Shown: positions 45,442 to 59,056, counted from the stretch's first letter. The stretch is 64,000 nt of DNA from Lycium barbarum (GCF_019175385.1 NC_083340.1:20968336-21032335); one strand, 5' to 3'. A program made the numbers and translations. Notes: generated by a model from the sequence alone, not told the origin.

Positions 45442-45719
45442 TAAGTCTAATACTTATACTCCCAGCAATAGAAGAAAGCTAGCTATTACATATTTGCCCT
45501 TAATGAGGCAAGGGTCTTATTTGGCTAGTTGGATGTTGGCTTGGAATCCGAAATGTCTATCCATTGCACAAATAGCCATCATCCAATCCTCAAAGCTTGC
45601 AATTGCGACCATTTGCATGTATGTCCCTTCTTTGCATGTTTGGCCACTTTTGCATTTCTACCCCTTTGTACATCTAGCCACTTTTGAGTGTTGGCTTTCT
45701 TTCTTGCCCAAGCTACCTT

Positions 45720-48461
45720 CTATACGTCGTAAGCCATCTTGTGTGGCTTGTAGGAGCCTCCAAAGGCCTCAAACGACTTCTTCATCCTCCATGTAGATTG
45801 TAGAGCTTGAAGTCTCATATCTCGTCCTTGAATATATGTCTTGAAATGAAGTGTGCTAAGTAGGATCATATCATCCTTCCCTTCTTCAAAAGGATTCATC
45901 CTCAAATCCGAACCCAGCAAACCCAAGAAAAGGCATACAAAAACATACTTCTCAAGGAAAGAGGGTTAGCACACAAAGTAATAACCACACATACATGCCA
46001 AGGATGGACAAATTTGTGGTACAACCACTCATCAATAACAATCATGAATAACATTGGCACACATGAGGTATCAAGAAGTTGATCCCTCCAAGGTTCATGA
46101 CATAAGGATGAAGTAATAAAACCAATGGATGCAAAATACGAAGGATGTAATACTACATTGGTTCTATTTGACATGAAGCACCCTGGAAACTCATTTTCCA
46201 AACAAGGTGTCCCTAAATCAAACAAGGTAACACCCGGGTCAAATGGAAAGTATAGCCACCTATTAGGGTCAATAACACAACAAACTACCCACAAGTACCT
46301 TCCCCAACATAAGATGCACCCCCAACACAAATAAGAATGACATCATATGCAAACAATTAATAAAGAAAGGTATCACTTATGATAACTTCCTTATCTATGT
46401 CATCCTCCAATGTAGCCTCACTATTAGGTTCAAGAATAAAATCATCTAATAGGCTATTAGGAAGTTGAACACAAAAGGAAGAATTTGCAATTTCTAGGCA
46501 AGAATCACCTTCCTTTTTAACACTTCCCCTTCCAATAAGTTCATCACAATTCCTCAAAGGAAGATCTCCATCGTAGGGAAGAGTGTTATCATCCCATAGT
46601 GGATTACAAAACACATTATAGCCTCCAAAGATGGCTACATGCTTAACATTGCAATAACAACCACTATGCATATCACCGTCACTAGTCATGTTATCATCGA
46701 ATAGGACATTATCTTTTTAGAGAGAAGAATCTATGAACAACGAAGATTCAGAGCATGCAATTCCACTCTCATAAAAACAAAGGTCACGTCCCACAACAGT
46801 TTCGTGCACATTACTAGGTAAATGATCAATTATATCAACATCATCACTAAATTTAGGGTCATTATGCATATCACAAGGTTCCTCAAATAGTGGATTTTCA
46901 TAGCAAACAAATTGATCAACACAAGTAACCACACTAGTTGGACGTAAATCGATCTTGCTAGAAGAATCAATTCGGTCATCGCCAGGATCAACTAGTAGGT
47001 ATCCTACCACCTCACATGACAACGTACTAACACGGGATAAACACTAGGTGGACACAATTTCCACTTAAAGGAAGAGTCAAGATAGTCATCAATAGGATCA
47101 ACTAGTGTTGGATCACCCATAACAACTACATTGTCAATTGTCATTATAGAACTAGGCATATCACAAGGCAAAAATTCATTAAGCTCATTTAAGGAAAAGC
47201 TATCATTTATACTCACTTCAATTTATTCACATCATTTAGAGAGTTAAGATTAGCTATTGTACCTTGAAGATCGCATTCATCTTCTTTGCCTCGGGTTTCA
47301 TCTTTGGAGCTCACTTGCCCCTTCAGGAAGCTCTCAACTACCTCAAAATCCTTCAAAGGTTGATGTTCATCATTTGACTTGTTTCTGATAATACATGCAC
47401 TATCAACAAGACCACTAGAAAAGAAAGAAAAGTTACAAGGGTTAGAAAGAGGTTGTGAAAACTCTCTCACATCACTCCTCACTTTCTCTCCTTTTTCCCC
47501 TCTAGAGTTGTCACTTTTCACTCCCTTAATTCTCTCAATCTTTTCTCTCTCAATTTCTTGGGAGTTGGAACAAGTGTCAAGTATTCCTTTACAAGGGTTA
47601 GGGAAATCCTCCACTTCATCCCCCTCTTTTGCTTCACAAGGGTTGGGTTTCTTTCTTTTCAATTGTTCTTCCTTGAGCATTCGGAGGAGTATTTTCCTTA
47701 TGTACTTGAAGTCTTCTTTTATCTCCTTGAACCCACCACTTATGCTTGTTTCTTCTTTAGGATCATTCCTCGCTTGAGGTCCCTCATTCCTCTAACTTCC
47801 TTCATCTATCGTCACTCCTATCCTACCTTCTATAACATAACAACCTTGAGAACATGGTAACCTCGAATTAGGATAAGAGTAATGATTCATTGTATTCTTT
47901 GAAGTAGGATAAGATGTTAGATTTGAGTAACCGCCATAAGGGGTTCCATACCCAATATGTTGGTCATCTCCCCACAACATTTTTCTCCTCCTACCCTCCA
48001 CATCATAATCATATTGGGAACATGGTAACTCCGGCTTAGGATACGAAGCATGATTCATTGTGTTTCTTGAAGGAGGAAATGCACTCTATTCTCCTTCTAG
48101 ACGGACTCCTACTTGGCCCAATCCACATACTTATACCTTTTTGCTTGGAATAGGAAGTATCACAAGACGATGTACGTGAATATCTACTAGAAGATCCCTC
48201 ATAAGAGTTTTGTTCAATCCCATTATCTTCACAAGTATATCCACCACAAAGCGCATAGCCATTAGGCTCATAATCATCACATTCTTCCCATTTTGCAAGT
48301 TCTTATCAAGTGGTTCATATCGAAAGTGTGAGGAAGGAGCATACCTCAACTCATTTCCATGTCCATGGGGTGTAGAATGAGACTCTTCAGGCTCGTGTCC
48401 ACCATAGGACTCTTCATCACACTCATTTACTCCTTCTTCGTCAAAAGCCTTATGAGGTATT
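45720..48461 (-). pseudogene. Long decayed coding region of unknown function (retroelement-like)
   Basis: Successive minus-strand frames (48487-48131, 48058-47792, 47680-47213, 47216-47004, 47022-46717, 46689-46357, 46330-45902, 45926-45720) read as pieces of one protein-coding tract of about 2.8 kb with stops and frameshifts. The N-terminal part is Tyr/Pro/Ser-rich and holds a 56-residue tandem repeat (MNH.SYP...LPCSQ twice). The middle is acidic and Lys/Glu-rich. The end is Asp-rich with Cys/Trp-rich stretches (RDQLLDTSCVPMLF). Near the end DLRMNPFEEGKDDM resembles the tail of some Ty3/gypsy polyproteins. No protease, RT or integrase motif. I do not recognise a named family; a non-autonomous LTR element is the best guess. 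Confidence 0.55.
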
Positions 48462-51400
48462 TGTTGACACCCAATTTCGTCCCTCATTTATTCCTATTTA
48501 TTTCTTTGGGCTTCTAAATTTATTAACGAGCTAAATACTTTATTTATTGCTACTACTATTAACATTATTATTATTTTTACTATCAACATTATGAGCATTA
48601 CTTTATCACAATTTTTAATGGCTCGTCATCATTTCATTTTTGGATTTGGACTCGTTAAATTAATTATAAGTCAACACTTTATTAAATCTTTATTTTCTAC
48701 ATATTAATCACTAATTATCATCATTATATATGTACAAGTTAGTCACTTAGAAGTTGTAGAAATTAATTACTAATAAGCCCAAAAGGAATTAATTAGGAGA
48801 AGAAAATACCCAACAATTTCAACTACTTGAAGCCATTTTTACAAGCCCAATTCGTGACCAGTCCATTTGTCTTAACATACCAGCCCAACTCAAATAATCC
48901 AGCCCACTACCCGACCCGGCCCACTTTCTTTTAAAATACACCCATCGTCTACAATGTAAAAGAAAAGAAAACCTAACCCACGCCTTTTTTTCCCCTTCCA
49001 TTTTCGCATAGCTGCTCTATCCCCTTTCAACCATGGCAGACATTGTTACACCATTATCGTGCAACACCCTCTCTTCTTTCCTCTTCCAAACAAGAAGCCA
49101 ATTTTGTTTTCAACCATGGCAGATTTTACCTTGTATTTTATACACGATCGGGTCAAACACAAATGGCTAAAACAACTTTCGAAATCTCTGAAAAGAGAAT
49201 CAACTTTAAAGATTTGATTCGGATTTCAAACGGATCACTAGAAATCCCGCCCAATTTAAAACCCAGAAAACCCTAAAAATCACACTATAAATACTCACTT
49301 TCTTGACCCACAAAGACAGTTCGGTCAGTCGCCTCAAACCCCACTTGAAATACGTATATTTTCAATCACTATATCTGGATATACCCATTTGAAATATTAA
49401 GCAGTTTTACTCTGTTGTTACTTTGAGATCGAGTGTAGATCGGAGACCCGACGCCCCGTTCACTGCACCCGAAAGAGGTGATTTCTTTTCCCTTTTAGTT
49501 TATTTGGTATTTTATCTATTTGATGGTCGTGTGTCCCGAATTACTAGTGTATGCGTGTTTGAGTTAACTGCTCTTCCTATTCAGTCAGATTAGTTGCTTA
49601 ATTATTAGTTTAGGCATGTTTATGCATGTTTTAATTCTTGCTTAACCATACCAAGGTGCTGGTAATTGTTGTTATTAAAGTTGATGTTTTGTTAATTGAA
49701 GTCTTTCTTTAGCTGACGAAGTCATAGCTGTTTGTTTAAATTGATATGATTGATGCTGGCCGATTATTTTAATATCTATGTCGATCTACAAGGTCATGGT
49801 TGTTCGTTTAAGTTGATAGGATTAATGTTGAATGGATATCTTGAGACTTAGGTTAGCTTACTATGTCATTGCTGTGTGGTTTAAGTCGAATTCGATTAAT
49901 GCTAAATGATAGTTGTTGGTCTGGTTAGTCATAGTGTCCTCTAGCTCACATTGCCATAACTGATTGTTAAAGTGGAATCTGATCATTGTTAAAGGGTTGG
50001 TTTTGAGGGTCATACTAGTTCATATTGTCGTAATTGACTGTTTCGAGTTGAACATGATCAATATTGAACCAGAGTATTCCTCACCCCTATTTAAACTTAG
50101 CCATATCATGTGTGCTTTTCCTTTTTCTGCTTCAGTTTAGCTCTGTCCTACAATTTATAGTATTTGATCTCGTGTTCCTTTGTTTGAATAGTTTGTCCTA
50201 TTTCAGTAAAAGGTCTGATTTTGCTACTGTAGCAGGCGTAATGTTTTTTTTTTTTAGTTTCCTTATTTCGTGAAACATCAGCTTTATGCAGTGCTCATTT
50301 CTCTAAAATCTGCAATGGTGATGTCTCTTTAATCATGTTTCACAGATTTTGCTTTCTGTTCTTGCCTAGGAACTAAAGAAGTAGTTGGCCTTTTCTTTTA
50401 GTTTGAATGAGAGGTTTGTTGTAGTATTTGTTACTTGACAGAATTTTAACATATGTTTTTCTCAAAGTCTTATTTTGGTTAAGTCCTTATCCTTAATTCA
50501 GCTAGTCTTAAGATTTCATATTGCCAAAAATAATTTTTGAGTCTAAAAAGTTCAATCCATATTCCATTTTCGTGCATGTCTAAACTCCTTGTAAGAATTA
50601 GTTTCTAATAATATTGAACATGAAATCACTTAGTCTCCTTTTTTATCAATCCCTTTCATTAACAGGACAGTATGAAGAATTCTCCTCACTTGCTAATTAA
50701 ATGTTGCATTGGTAGTGGTTCACTCTTATTCTTTCCAGTTAAGATGCTCTTCTTAAAGTGTCTACATGCTAGGTTCAAGCTTGTGTCTCCCTTTACTTTG
50801 GTAGAATTCATTTGCTGTGGCGATTTCAAGACAAACTAACTTAAGTGATTGATAATTCATTTCTGTCATCATCCTGCCATCTTCAGTTTTCTGTTCCTGT
50901 GTCTTTTTGATGTCTTAAGTGTTTGGCTTTCTGTTCTGTTTCGGTAGGATTTCCGTTCAGTTAGCTTGATTGAATTTTTGAATGTTTAGCTTTACTTGGA
51001 TTCTGGAATGTTTTTAGTTTGGTTGTGCCACATTCTCATTGAAGAATTAAGTTTTAAGTCTAAATTGTGCTATGTGTTTTAAAGTTGGAATATTGTTATA
51101 TGACCCGCCATTAGCCGAGACTGATCTGGTGAAGGGATTTGATTAAGGAAAATGCACTAATTTTAAAAAGGGACTAGGATCTGACTCGGCCCTCTTTATC
51201 TAAACAAAGTTCCTACTTTTTATTGAAGTTTGATGCTGTTATAACTCTTTTTTTTTTAAAGATCAGTACCCCTTTTAAGGCTCCTCTTCACTGTTTTGCT
51301 CAAAAGAATAACAGTACCTTAGTGTGTTCCTCTAACATTATTACTATCATTTAAATGTGAGTGATGATATGGTTATGGATATGCTTGTACGTTTCCTTCA

Positions 51401-52475
51401 TTATCAAACAGTATAGCATCTCTAACTCCTACTACTTTTCTTTGTTTGCATGAACACCGGAGCCGGAAAGTTTCATTTTGAGACTCACTGCCAACCACAC
51501 GAGATCCGAATCCATGGCATTTCCAGAAAATCGTGTCCAGTTGTCATAAGACAAAAATTACAGCGGACTTCGTTTACTATTCACATTTGATACTTGTTTG
51601 TGGTTAAAACATCTAGATGCTGATATATGGGATTAACTTTTATCTTCTTGGGCAAAGTCTAGTCATTCCAAATAGAACATTAGCCGTTAACGTAGCCAAA
51701 TGACTATAGGTAGTATAAGTTTGGGGTTCTACTTGTTCCTAAATATGAATCCTTATTGGTTTGGTATCTCAATTCATGGGTTTGATGCTTAAAAAACATA
51801 GATCACCTCAAGTCATTTTGACGCTACAGTACATTTTTTAGTCAAAACCATTTTTTTTTTAAATCTGCTTTCTATTTATATATGAGTAGCGTCATCTTAA
51901 TTTCTTCCAATGTCAATATTTTCAATAAGGATTAAAGGATGTCGATAACATCATTTTCAAAATGAGGAAATTGATTTACAAGACGATTTTAAATGAAATT
52001 GATGCAAATATTTCTCTAAATTGATTAAATCAGTTCCCTCTCGATACCTGGGTTTTAAGTATCTTTACACTCACACCCAGCCTTTTAAATTAATCATACA
52101 AGTCATATTTTAAACAGCATTCTTATATATCCATCTATAACTTTAGCAATACTCACAAAGATATTTTCTTAAATGTCGTAAAATGTTACATTTACATTTT
52201 AGCCTTAATTAATTAACATAAGTCCGGTCGGTTAACCATTGTTAATGGATCTTAGAGGATGCCTAATACCTTCCCTCTAGATTAGTTGAACCCTTGCCTA
52301 AATCTTTAAGTTTCGTAGACCTTAAACGGAGTTAACTTTAGAAAATAACTTTAATAAACTTTAGGTGTTCTAATTCACCGTAAATAATTAGGTGGCGACT
52401 CCTTAACTTTAATTAACCCCGGAATTACCGGGATGTTGTAAACTATTTTGACTCCGGTTAAAATAAGGTATAACA
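48462..52475 (+). mobile_element. Solo LTR of a Tat-type Ty3/gypsy element
   Basis: A 4014-bp plus-strand LTR, TGTTGACACCC...GGTATAACA, flanked by the perfect 5-bp duplication GTATT (48457-48461 and 52476-52480). TATA box at 49286. It shares both termini with the solo LTR at 1234-4666, but much of the region after the promoter differs and it lacks the GGGC/GCCC hairpin pair. The open frame at 49043-49276 and the others inside lie in LTR sequence. Excising it with one GTATT restores continuity of the interrupted frame on the minus strand. Confidence 0.94.
49286..49292 (+). promoter_or_regulatory. TATA box of the plus-strand Tat solo LTR
   Basis: TATAAAT about 825 bp inside the LTR, in the same position as the TATA motifs of the other copies. 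Confidence 0.5.
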
Positions 52476-52541
52476 GTATTGCCTTATAATTGCCCTCAGA
52501 GTAGTATTCTTTACCCTCATATGGGTTATGATCTTCATTCG
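52476..52541 (-). pseudogene. N-terminal continuation of the decayed coding region
   Basis: 66 bp between the solo LTR and the next retrotransposon. On the minus strand it encodes an open Glu/Tyr/Asn-rich stretch in the same frame as 48461 downward once one GTATT is removed. The rest of the coding region is presumably beyond the chromovirus, outside the window. Confidence 0.6.
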
Positions 52542-54988
52542 TGTTACACCCCGGAAAAATTTTCGTTCGCGCACAGTGAATCGACTGGCGAAGGACAATT
52601 ACGAGTATCGAACTAGTGATTTCTTAATGATATTTAGGAGAAGAATTATGATGCCCCTTATGTTGGTAATTAAGTGCCAAGTAAGTTTCAAGAAGGACCC
52701 ATAAGCCAAATATGGGCATAAGCCATCCAGAAGGGCGAGTTGAGGAAACATTTTCGGAGGATCTGGTTTGGAGGGGCCAAAACGCCATTGTAAAGTTGGA
52801 ATTTGGGAAAACACCACAGGATGGAAGTTGTAGATAACGGAAAGATATTTCTAACCATAGGTCGTGGGCCCTCACAGCATATCGAGATCAAAAGTTATGG
52901 CCACTCTACGACAGACCGTTTCGGGGCAAAAGAATATCACCTTTCTGGCACACTCCGCGACACCACCTGCGTCTCGCAGACACGACCCGCGACCACGCCG
53001 CTTCATCGTGGGTTGTGCCATTGAGGGTCGGTCGTCTGGCGAGCTCCGCGACACAACCTGCGACTCGCGGAGCATGTCCGCGACTCACGAAGTGTGTCGC
53101 ATGTCGTGTCAGTCCAAAAAATTCTGGACCCCTTTTAAATGTACCCAACTCGTCCAAAAATCATTTTTTCCATCCTGTTGGCTAAGGAAATCTCTAGAAC
53201 TCTCTCCAACATCCATCTATAAGAGATATCAAAAGAAAACCAAGATCAACAACATCAATTACATGAAATCAAGTGTGTAGATTCAAGTAAAGCTTATCTT
53301 CTTCAAGGAAATTCAAGAAAGAGTGAAGTAGGGTTTTGGTGCTAAAGATGTATTCTCTTCAAGGCTTGTTCAACCATCATCCAAGGTGAGTTTTATGATC
53401 ATCCCATGTTTCTTAAGGTATTAGAAAGCTTAGATGCTTGAAATGTAGAAGAACATAGAAAATGGGGTATTTTGAGTGAATAGTGACACAATTGGATGAT
53501 AGTGGGATTGAATCACGGATGTTGGAATGTGGTGACTATGAACATGTTGTGAATGATGTTTAGGCTATGCAATGAGTTTTATGAATGCGGAAAATACGAT
53601 AATAAACTATAACCTTAAATGTGAGTTAATTGGAAGAAAAAGGTGGATTTTGCTAAGTGCATATGAATGACGAGTGTTGATTGTGATATTATGAGTAATA
53701 TTGCGAATGTTGGGAGTTGATGTAGAACATGGGAGAAGTAGTATAAACAAAGGAAGTGCTGCCCAATTTTTCCTAGAAACTAACGACGCGTTCTCATAGT
53801 TATTTAGCTAATGTACCTCACATTCTTTAATGAAGGTGACGACGTGACATCGGAGGTGAACGAGTGACCGATAGCTTAGCTAAACGAAAAAGGTATGTGA
53901 GGCTAGTCCTTCCTTCTAATGGCATGAATCTCTTAGCTTAAATCCCTATTCCTTTCATGAGCTCTCACCTTCTAAGAAGTTAAAAGCTTATGCCTATGAA
54001 TGTCTATATGAGATAAGATATACGATATGAGGATGTTATTCCTTGCCTACACTCACCTTATGTACTAGTCCTTTCAAGGTGAGGCAGAATGTCCATAATG
54101 GTTCCATAATGTAACCGGGGGATTACGACCTTACGTCACCCCGATAGAATAAAGTTGATCTTGAGCCTTATATACATATCATGATAAGATGAGTATTTTA
54201 TGATGACCATATTATTATGAGCATTTTACACCGTGCCTAGTTGGTCGGGCAGTCACCGCCAAGGCGGGCAGCTATACGGAGACACCATGACCTTCGGGCA
54301 TGGGCAGACACCACTAGTGGGCGGCATGAGATGGTACCCCGGACGCGGGAGGCCTGGACGCGGGCTACTATTATTGATTATCACACCGTTCCGATATGAA
54401 CGGGCAGCTTGTGTATGATGCATATATGTCATGATGATGAGTATGAGTAAGATAGCATGCATTACTTCTTTTATGATCAGTAGTCAGATCCAGATGTTAT
54501 GTTGATGCTTCTCTATATTATTGATGTATTCTTTCACTGTTTATGCCTCTCATACTCAGTACAATGTTCGTACTGACTTCCTTTTTCTTTGGATGTTGTG
54601 TTCATGCCCACAGGTAGACAGGGAGGAGACATTGCTCCAGATTCTTAGAGTTGCCAGTTGATTGAAAGCCCTCCATTGCTCCGGAGGTGCCTATGATGAT
54701 ATTTTGTGTATAATTGTATATGTCATTCCATAGAGGCTCATAGATACTCGATGTGGGTTGTATGGTCTCATGGAAGGGTTATTTTGTATGTATGTACATA
54801 TATGTATTATTTTGCTAGCCTATAGGGCTCAAGTGTATACAATGTTTTTGGTTCCAAATGAAAATGGTTTTCTTAAAAATTAAGTATGAAGTGGATAATC
54901 GATTGATAAAGAGGCTAAAGAGTAGTCACACGAGTGGTGCTCGGTGGTTAGCACGGGTACCCGTCGCGACCCTAGCCGGGTCGTGACA
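52542..54988 (+). repeat. 5' LTR of a second Del/Tekay-type chromovirus
   Basis: A 2447-bp LTR from TGTTACACCCCGG to GGTCGTGACA, ending just before the primer-binding site. It is preceded by ATTCG (52537-52541), whose partner would lie outside the window. It holds a CG-rich cluster at 52945-53100. The other LTR is not visible. Confidence 0.88.
52945..53100 (+). repeat. CG-rich cluster of CGCGAC words in the chromovirus LTR
   Basis: Repeated CCGCGAC, TCTCGCAGAC, CGACTCGCGGAG and CGCGACTCACG words within 155 bp of otherwise AT-rich LTR. It lies 400-560 bp from the LTR start, the same relative place as the ACGGACCGT cluster in the other chromovirus. Confidence 0.7.
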
Positions 54989-54992
54989 AAAG

Positions 54993-55004
54993 TGGTATCA
55001 GAGC
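54993..55004 (+). other. Primer-binding site of the second chromovirus
   Basis: TGGTATCAGAGC, complementary to initiator tRNA-Met, four bases after the 5' LTR. Confidence 0.93.
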
Positions 55005-55194
55005 AGGTCGGTCTTAGGAAGTGTCTACGAGCCGTGTCTAGTAGAGTCTTGTTTATGGTGTGTTGCGCGCCACATCAATAAACAAGAGGCTACAGGGCAT
55101 TTAGGAAAAACGACCATCTTTCTTCTACAAGATCGTGCGATAGGACCGTAATGTAAGATTTCCTTTATTCTAATTGTGTGTTATGGTTTCAGCG

Positions 55195-57183
55195 ATGCCG
55201 CCAAAGAAGAAGCAAATCCGCGCGATATTAAATGCCGCCGGTGAAGGCACCAGTCGAGAACCTCCAGTTGAGTTGGGACATAGCGAGGCTCAGGGTGCCA
55301 TTTCCTCGCATGCCATTCCCGCTTCTTCTTCTACCTTACCCAATGTGGAAGGGCAAGCAGGAGCCCCAGCTCCAATTCCTCCGCCGGTTGCTTCGGGCCA
55401 ACAAATGACCGAGGCTATTCAGTTATTGACCCAGTTGGTGGCTGCACAAGCACAACGACAGAATATGGGTTCAAGTGACCGGGCAGCAAGTTCAAAGGCC
55501 CGTGATTTTATGAGTCTAAATCCTCCAAAGTTCTTCGGGTCAAAGCCGGAGGAAGACCCACAAGGTTTTATCGATGATATATTGAGGCCATTGAGGGTTG
55601 TCCATGCCTCCGAAACTGAATCCGTGGAGTTGGCATCCTATAGACTCCGGGATTTAGCGGTATTATGGTACAACAATTGGGTATTATCAAGAGGGGAGAA
55701 TGCGTCTCCTCCGGTTTGGCAAGAGTTTGTAGATTCTTTTACTCGTCATTATTTGCCACCCGAGGTCCGCCGAGCTAGAGCGGATCGGTTTCTGAACTTG
55801 AGGCAAGGGAATATGAGTGCCCGAGAGTATAGCATGCAGTTCAACTCCTTGGCTAGATATGCTCCGGCCATGGTGGCCGACATGGGAGATCGGGTACATA
55901 GATTTGTCAGTGGTTTGGGACCACATTTATTTAGAGAATGTTTGACAGCCTCTTTGCAAGACGGGATAGACATTTCCCGGATACAGGCTCATGCTCAGAA
56001 TTTGGAGGGGCGACAACCACAACAGAGGGGTGATCGCGACAGTGATAGGAGGCCAAGCAAAATAGCTAGATCTCTGGGAGAGAGCAGTGAGTATAGAGGG
56101 GGACCAAGGCAGCCGCATTCTAGGCACTCAGGTCAGTCAGCGACCAGTGCACCTCCCAGATTCCCAGACAGGAGGTCCGATCGTCCTTTTCAGCCAGGTC
56201 AGGGACAGAGTTCGAGAGCCTCAAATTTCCAGTCCAGGAGAGATCAGGGTCAGAGGAGACCCCTAATACCGCGGTGTAATAAGTGCGGTAGGCTGCATTC
56301 GGGACAGTGTCGCCTAGGTTCGGATGCTTGCTATACCTGCGGGCAAGTCGGTCACATGATGAGGGACTGCCCCTCAGCGAGAGATAGGGCTGGGACTCAG
56401 CCCACAGGTTCAGCAGTGGGTTCTTCGTCAGCGCGCCAAACAACACAGACTCCCCAGATGACAACAAGTAGCGGCAGAGGTAGAGGGGGAGCATCCACTT
56501 CAGGAGTTGTTCAGCCTCGTGTATATGCTCTAGCTGGACGACAGGATCTGGTGTCTTCCCCAGATGTTGTCACAAGTATATTGTCTATATTCTCGCGTGA
56601 TGTGTATGCGTTGATAGATCCGGGTTCTACATTTTCCTATATTACTCCATATGTTGCCGGTTGTGCTGGGGTGAAACCCGAGCTCATTAAACCCTTTGAG
56701 GTACTTACTCCGGTTGGTGAACCCGTGATAGCAAGACGGGTATACAGAAATTGTGTTATTGTGATATGTGATCGTCAGACCCAAGCCGATTTGATTGAGC
56801 TAGAAATGGTTGACTTCGATATAATCATGGGTATGGATTGGTTGGCATCGTGTTATGCAAATGTTGATTGCCGGACAAAAGTGGTTCGATTCCAATTTCC
56901 GGGAGAGCCCGTGCTTGAATGGAAGGGTAATGCAGCATCGCCAAATGGTAGGTTTATTTCCTACCTCAAGGCGAGGAAGATGATAGCGAAGGGCTATGTT
57001 TATCATTTAGTTCGGGTTCACGACACCGCGGCAGAGCCGCCAAATTTTCAGTCAGTTCCGGTGGTGAACGAATTTCCAGATGTATTCCCGGATGAACTTC
57101 CAGGTCTTCCACCAGAAAGAGAAATTGAGTTCGCTATTGATGTGTTGCCGGACACAAAGCCTATTTCTATTCCTCCTTATTGA
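55195..57183 (+). pseudogene. Gag and protease of the second chromovirus
   Basis: I choose ATG at 55195 (MPPKKKQIR) as the start; the frame is open a little further upstream. Numbering from an upstream non-ATG codon at 55174: the retrotransposon-gag domain is about residues 115-260, the CCHC zinc knuckle CYTCGQVGHMMRDC 386-399, the protease active site IDPGST 481-486. It then continues into the RT N-terminal linker (PVVNEFPDVFPDELPG). Gag forms the particle; the protease matures it. A TGA at 57181-57183, replacing the Arg expected after IPPY, separates it from RT in the same frame. Apart from that stop the frame is continuous over 660 codons, so the element is fairly young. Confidence 0.92.
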
Positions 57184-59056
57184 ATAGCTCCGGCAGAATT
57201 GAAAGAACTAAAGGCACAGTTGAAGGACTTGCTCGAGAAGGGATTCATTAGACCCAGTTCATCACCGTGGGGAGCACCGGTCTTGTTTGTGAGAAAGAAA
57301 GACGGCTCGCTACGAATGTGTATTGACTATAGGCAATTGAACAAAATGACGATAAAGAACAGATATCCACTCCCAAGGATTGATGATTTGTTCGATCAAT
57401 TGCAAGGTGCCAAGTGGTTTTCCAAGATAGATTTGAGGTCGGGCTACCATCAGGTGAGAGTTAGAGAGGCGGATATTCCTAAAACGGCTTTCAGAACGAG
57501 ATATGGCCACTATGAATTTCGAGTGATGTCATTCGGGTTGACTAATGCTCCGGCTGTATTTATGAATTTGATGAACAACATATTTAGGCCTCTCTTGGAT
57601 CTATTTGTGATCATATTTATCGATGATATTCTGGTGTATTCTCGCACGGAATCGGAACATGCAGATCATTTGAGAATTGTTCTTGGCATTCTTCGAGCCC
57701 GGGAATTATATGCGAAATTTTCAAAGTGCGAGTTCTGGCTGAATTCGGTAACATTTCTAGGCCATGTTATTTCCGATGATGGTATTCGAGCTGATACTCA
57801 GAAAATTGAAGCGGTGAAAACTTGGCCAAGGCCTATGACGCCCACAGAAGTTCGTAGTTTCCTGGGTTTGGCAGGCTATTATAGGAGGTTTGTAGAGGGA
57901 TTTTCATCTATCTCGGCCCCATTGACGAAACTAACCCAGAAGGCGGCGAAATTCCAATGGAACGACGCTTGTGAGCGTAGTTTCCAAGAGTTGAAAGACA
58001 AGTTAACCTCAGCTCCAGTTTTAACACTTCCAGAAGGACCAGATGGTTACGTGGTGTATTGCGATGCTTCGGGTGTCGGATTAGGATGTGTATTGATGCA
58101 GCATGGTAAGGTTATTGCATACGCTTCGAGACAATTGCGGAAGCATGAAAAGAATTACCCAACGCATGATCTCGAATTGGCTGCAGTCATTCATGCCTTA
58201 AAGATGTGGAGACATTACTTGTACGGTGTGTACGTGGATATCTATACAGATCACAAGAGCCTCCAGTACATTTTCAAGCAGAAGGAATTGAATCTGCGAC
58301 AGAGGCGGTGGTTAGAACTATTAAAAGATTATGATGTTGACATTTTATACCACCCCGGGAAAGCCAATGTAGTAGCCGATGCACTTAGCCGCCGATCAAT
58401 GGGCAGTTTATGTGAAGTCCCTCCGGAAAGGAGAGAGATGGTTCAAGAAATCCATCGGTTGGCTAATCTTGGAGTACGTGTGCTTGATGCGGGTGAGGCA
58501 GGTACTAGTATCAAAGATTCTGCAGTTTCGTCCTTGGTTATGGAAGTGAAAGAACGGCAACGCGAAGATCCTCAGTTATGTCATCATAGAGACGTATCTC
58601 ATGGAAAAGAAAACTCTTCGTTTGAAGTTTCTAGTGATGGGGTTCTCAGATACCGAGGAAGATTATGCGTGCCGAATGTGGCGGATCTGCGCCGACGAAT
58701 CTTAGAGGAAGCTCATTGTTCCCGGTACTCTATCCACCCGGGTGCGACTAAAATGTACCATGATCTCAAGATGATGTATTGGTGGAGTGGTATGAAGAGG
58801 GACATAGCAGAATTTGTGACACAGTGTCCAAGTTGCCAACAAGTAAAAGTTGAGCATCAGAAGCCGGGAGGCTTATTGCAGGCTATAGAAATACCTACTT
58901 GGAAATGGGAAGTGATCAACATGGATTTCATTGTGGGATTACCTCGCTCTCGGGGTAAGTATGATTCGATATGGGTGATCGTGGATAGATTGACGAAAGC
59001 AGCCCATTTTCTCTCAGTCAAAACGACGTACGCAGCAGAGGACTATGCAAGGCTAT
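57184..59056 (+). pseudogene. RT, RNase H and 5' part of integrase of the second chromovirus, truncated
   Basis: In frame with gag after the TGA at 57181. Numbered from 57199: [13 protein letters not shown] at 75-85 and FIDDIL at 140-145; RNase H CDASG near 288 and TDHKS near 350; integrase HHCC zinc domain ([18 protein letters not shown]) about 510-555; first catalytic Asp in IVDRLTK near 598. The sequence stops at codon 619 (DYARL) because a Tat LTR is inserted at 59057. The remaining two catalytic residues and the chromodomain would be beyond that insertion, off the window. The open frame runs on to 59130, but those last codons are LTR sequence. Confidence 0.92.

Noticed and set aside
47379..47860. 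Plus-strand frames of 132 and 100 codons
   Set aside because: Antisense to the better-supported minus-strand coding region with its repeat structure.
49043..49276. 77-codon frame upstream of a TATA box
   Set aside because: U3 region of the Tat solo LTR; would not be transcribed from the LTR promoter.
52864..53280. 138-codon frame in the chromovirus LTR
   Set aside because: Lies across the CG-rich cluster and promoter of the LTR, with overlapping frames in other phases; no domain.
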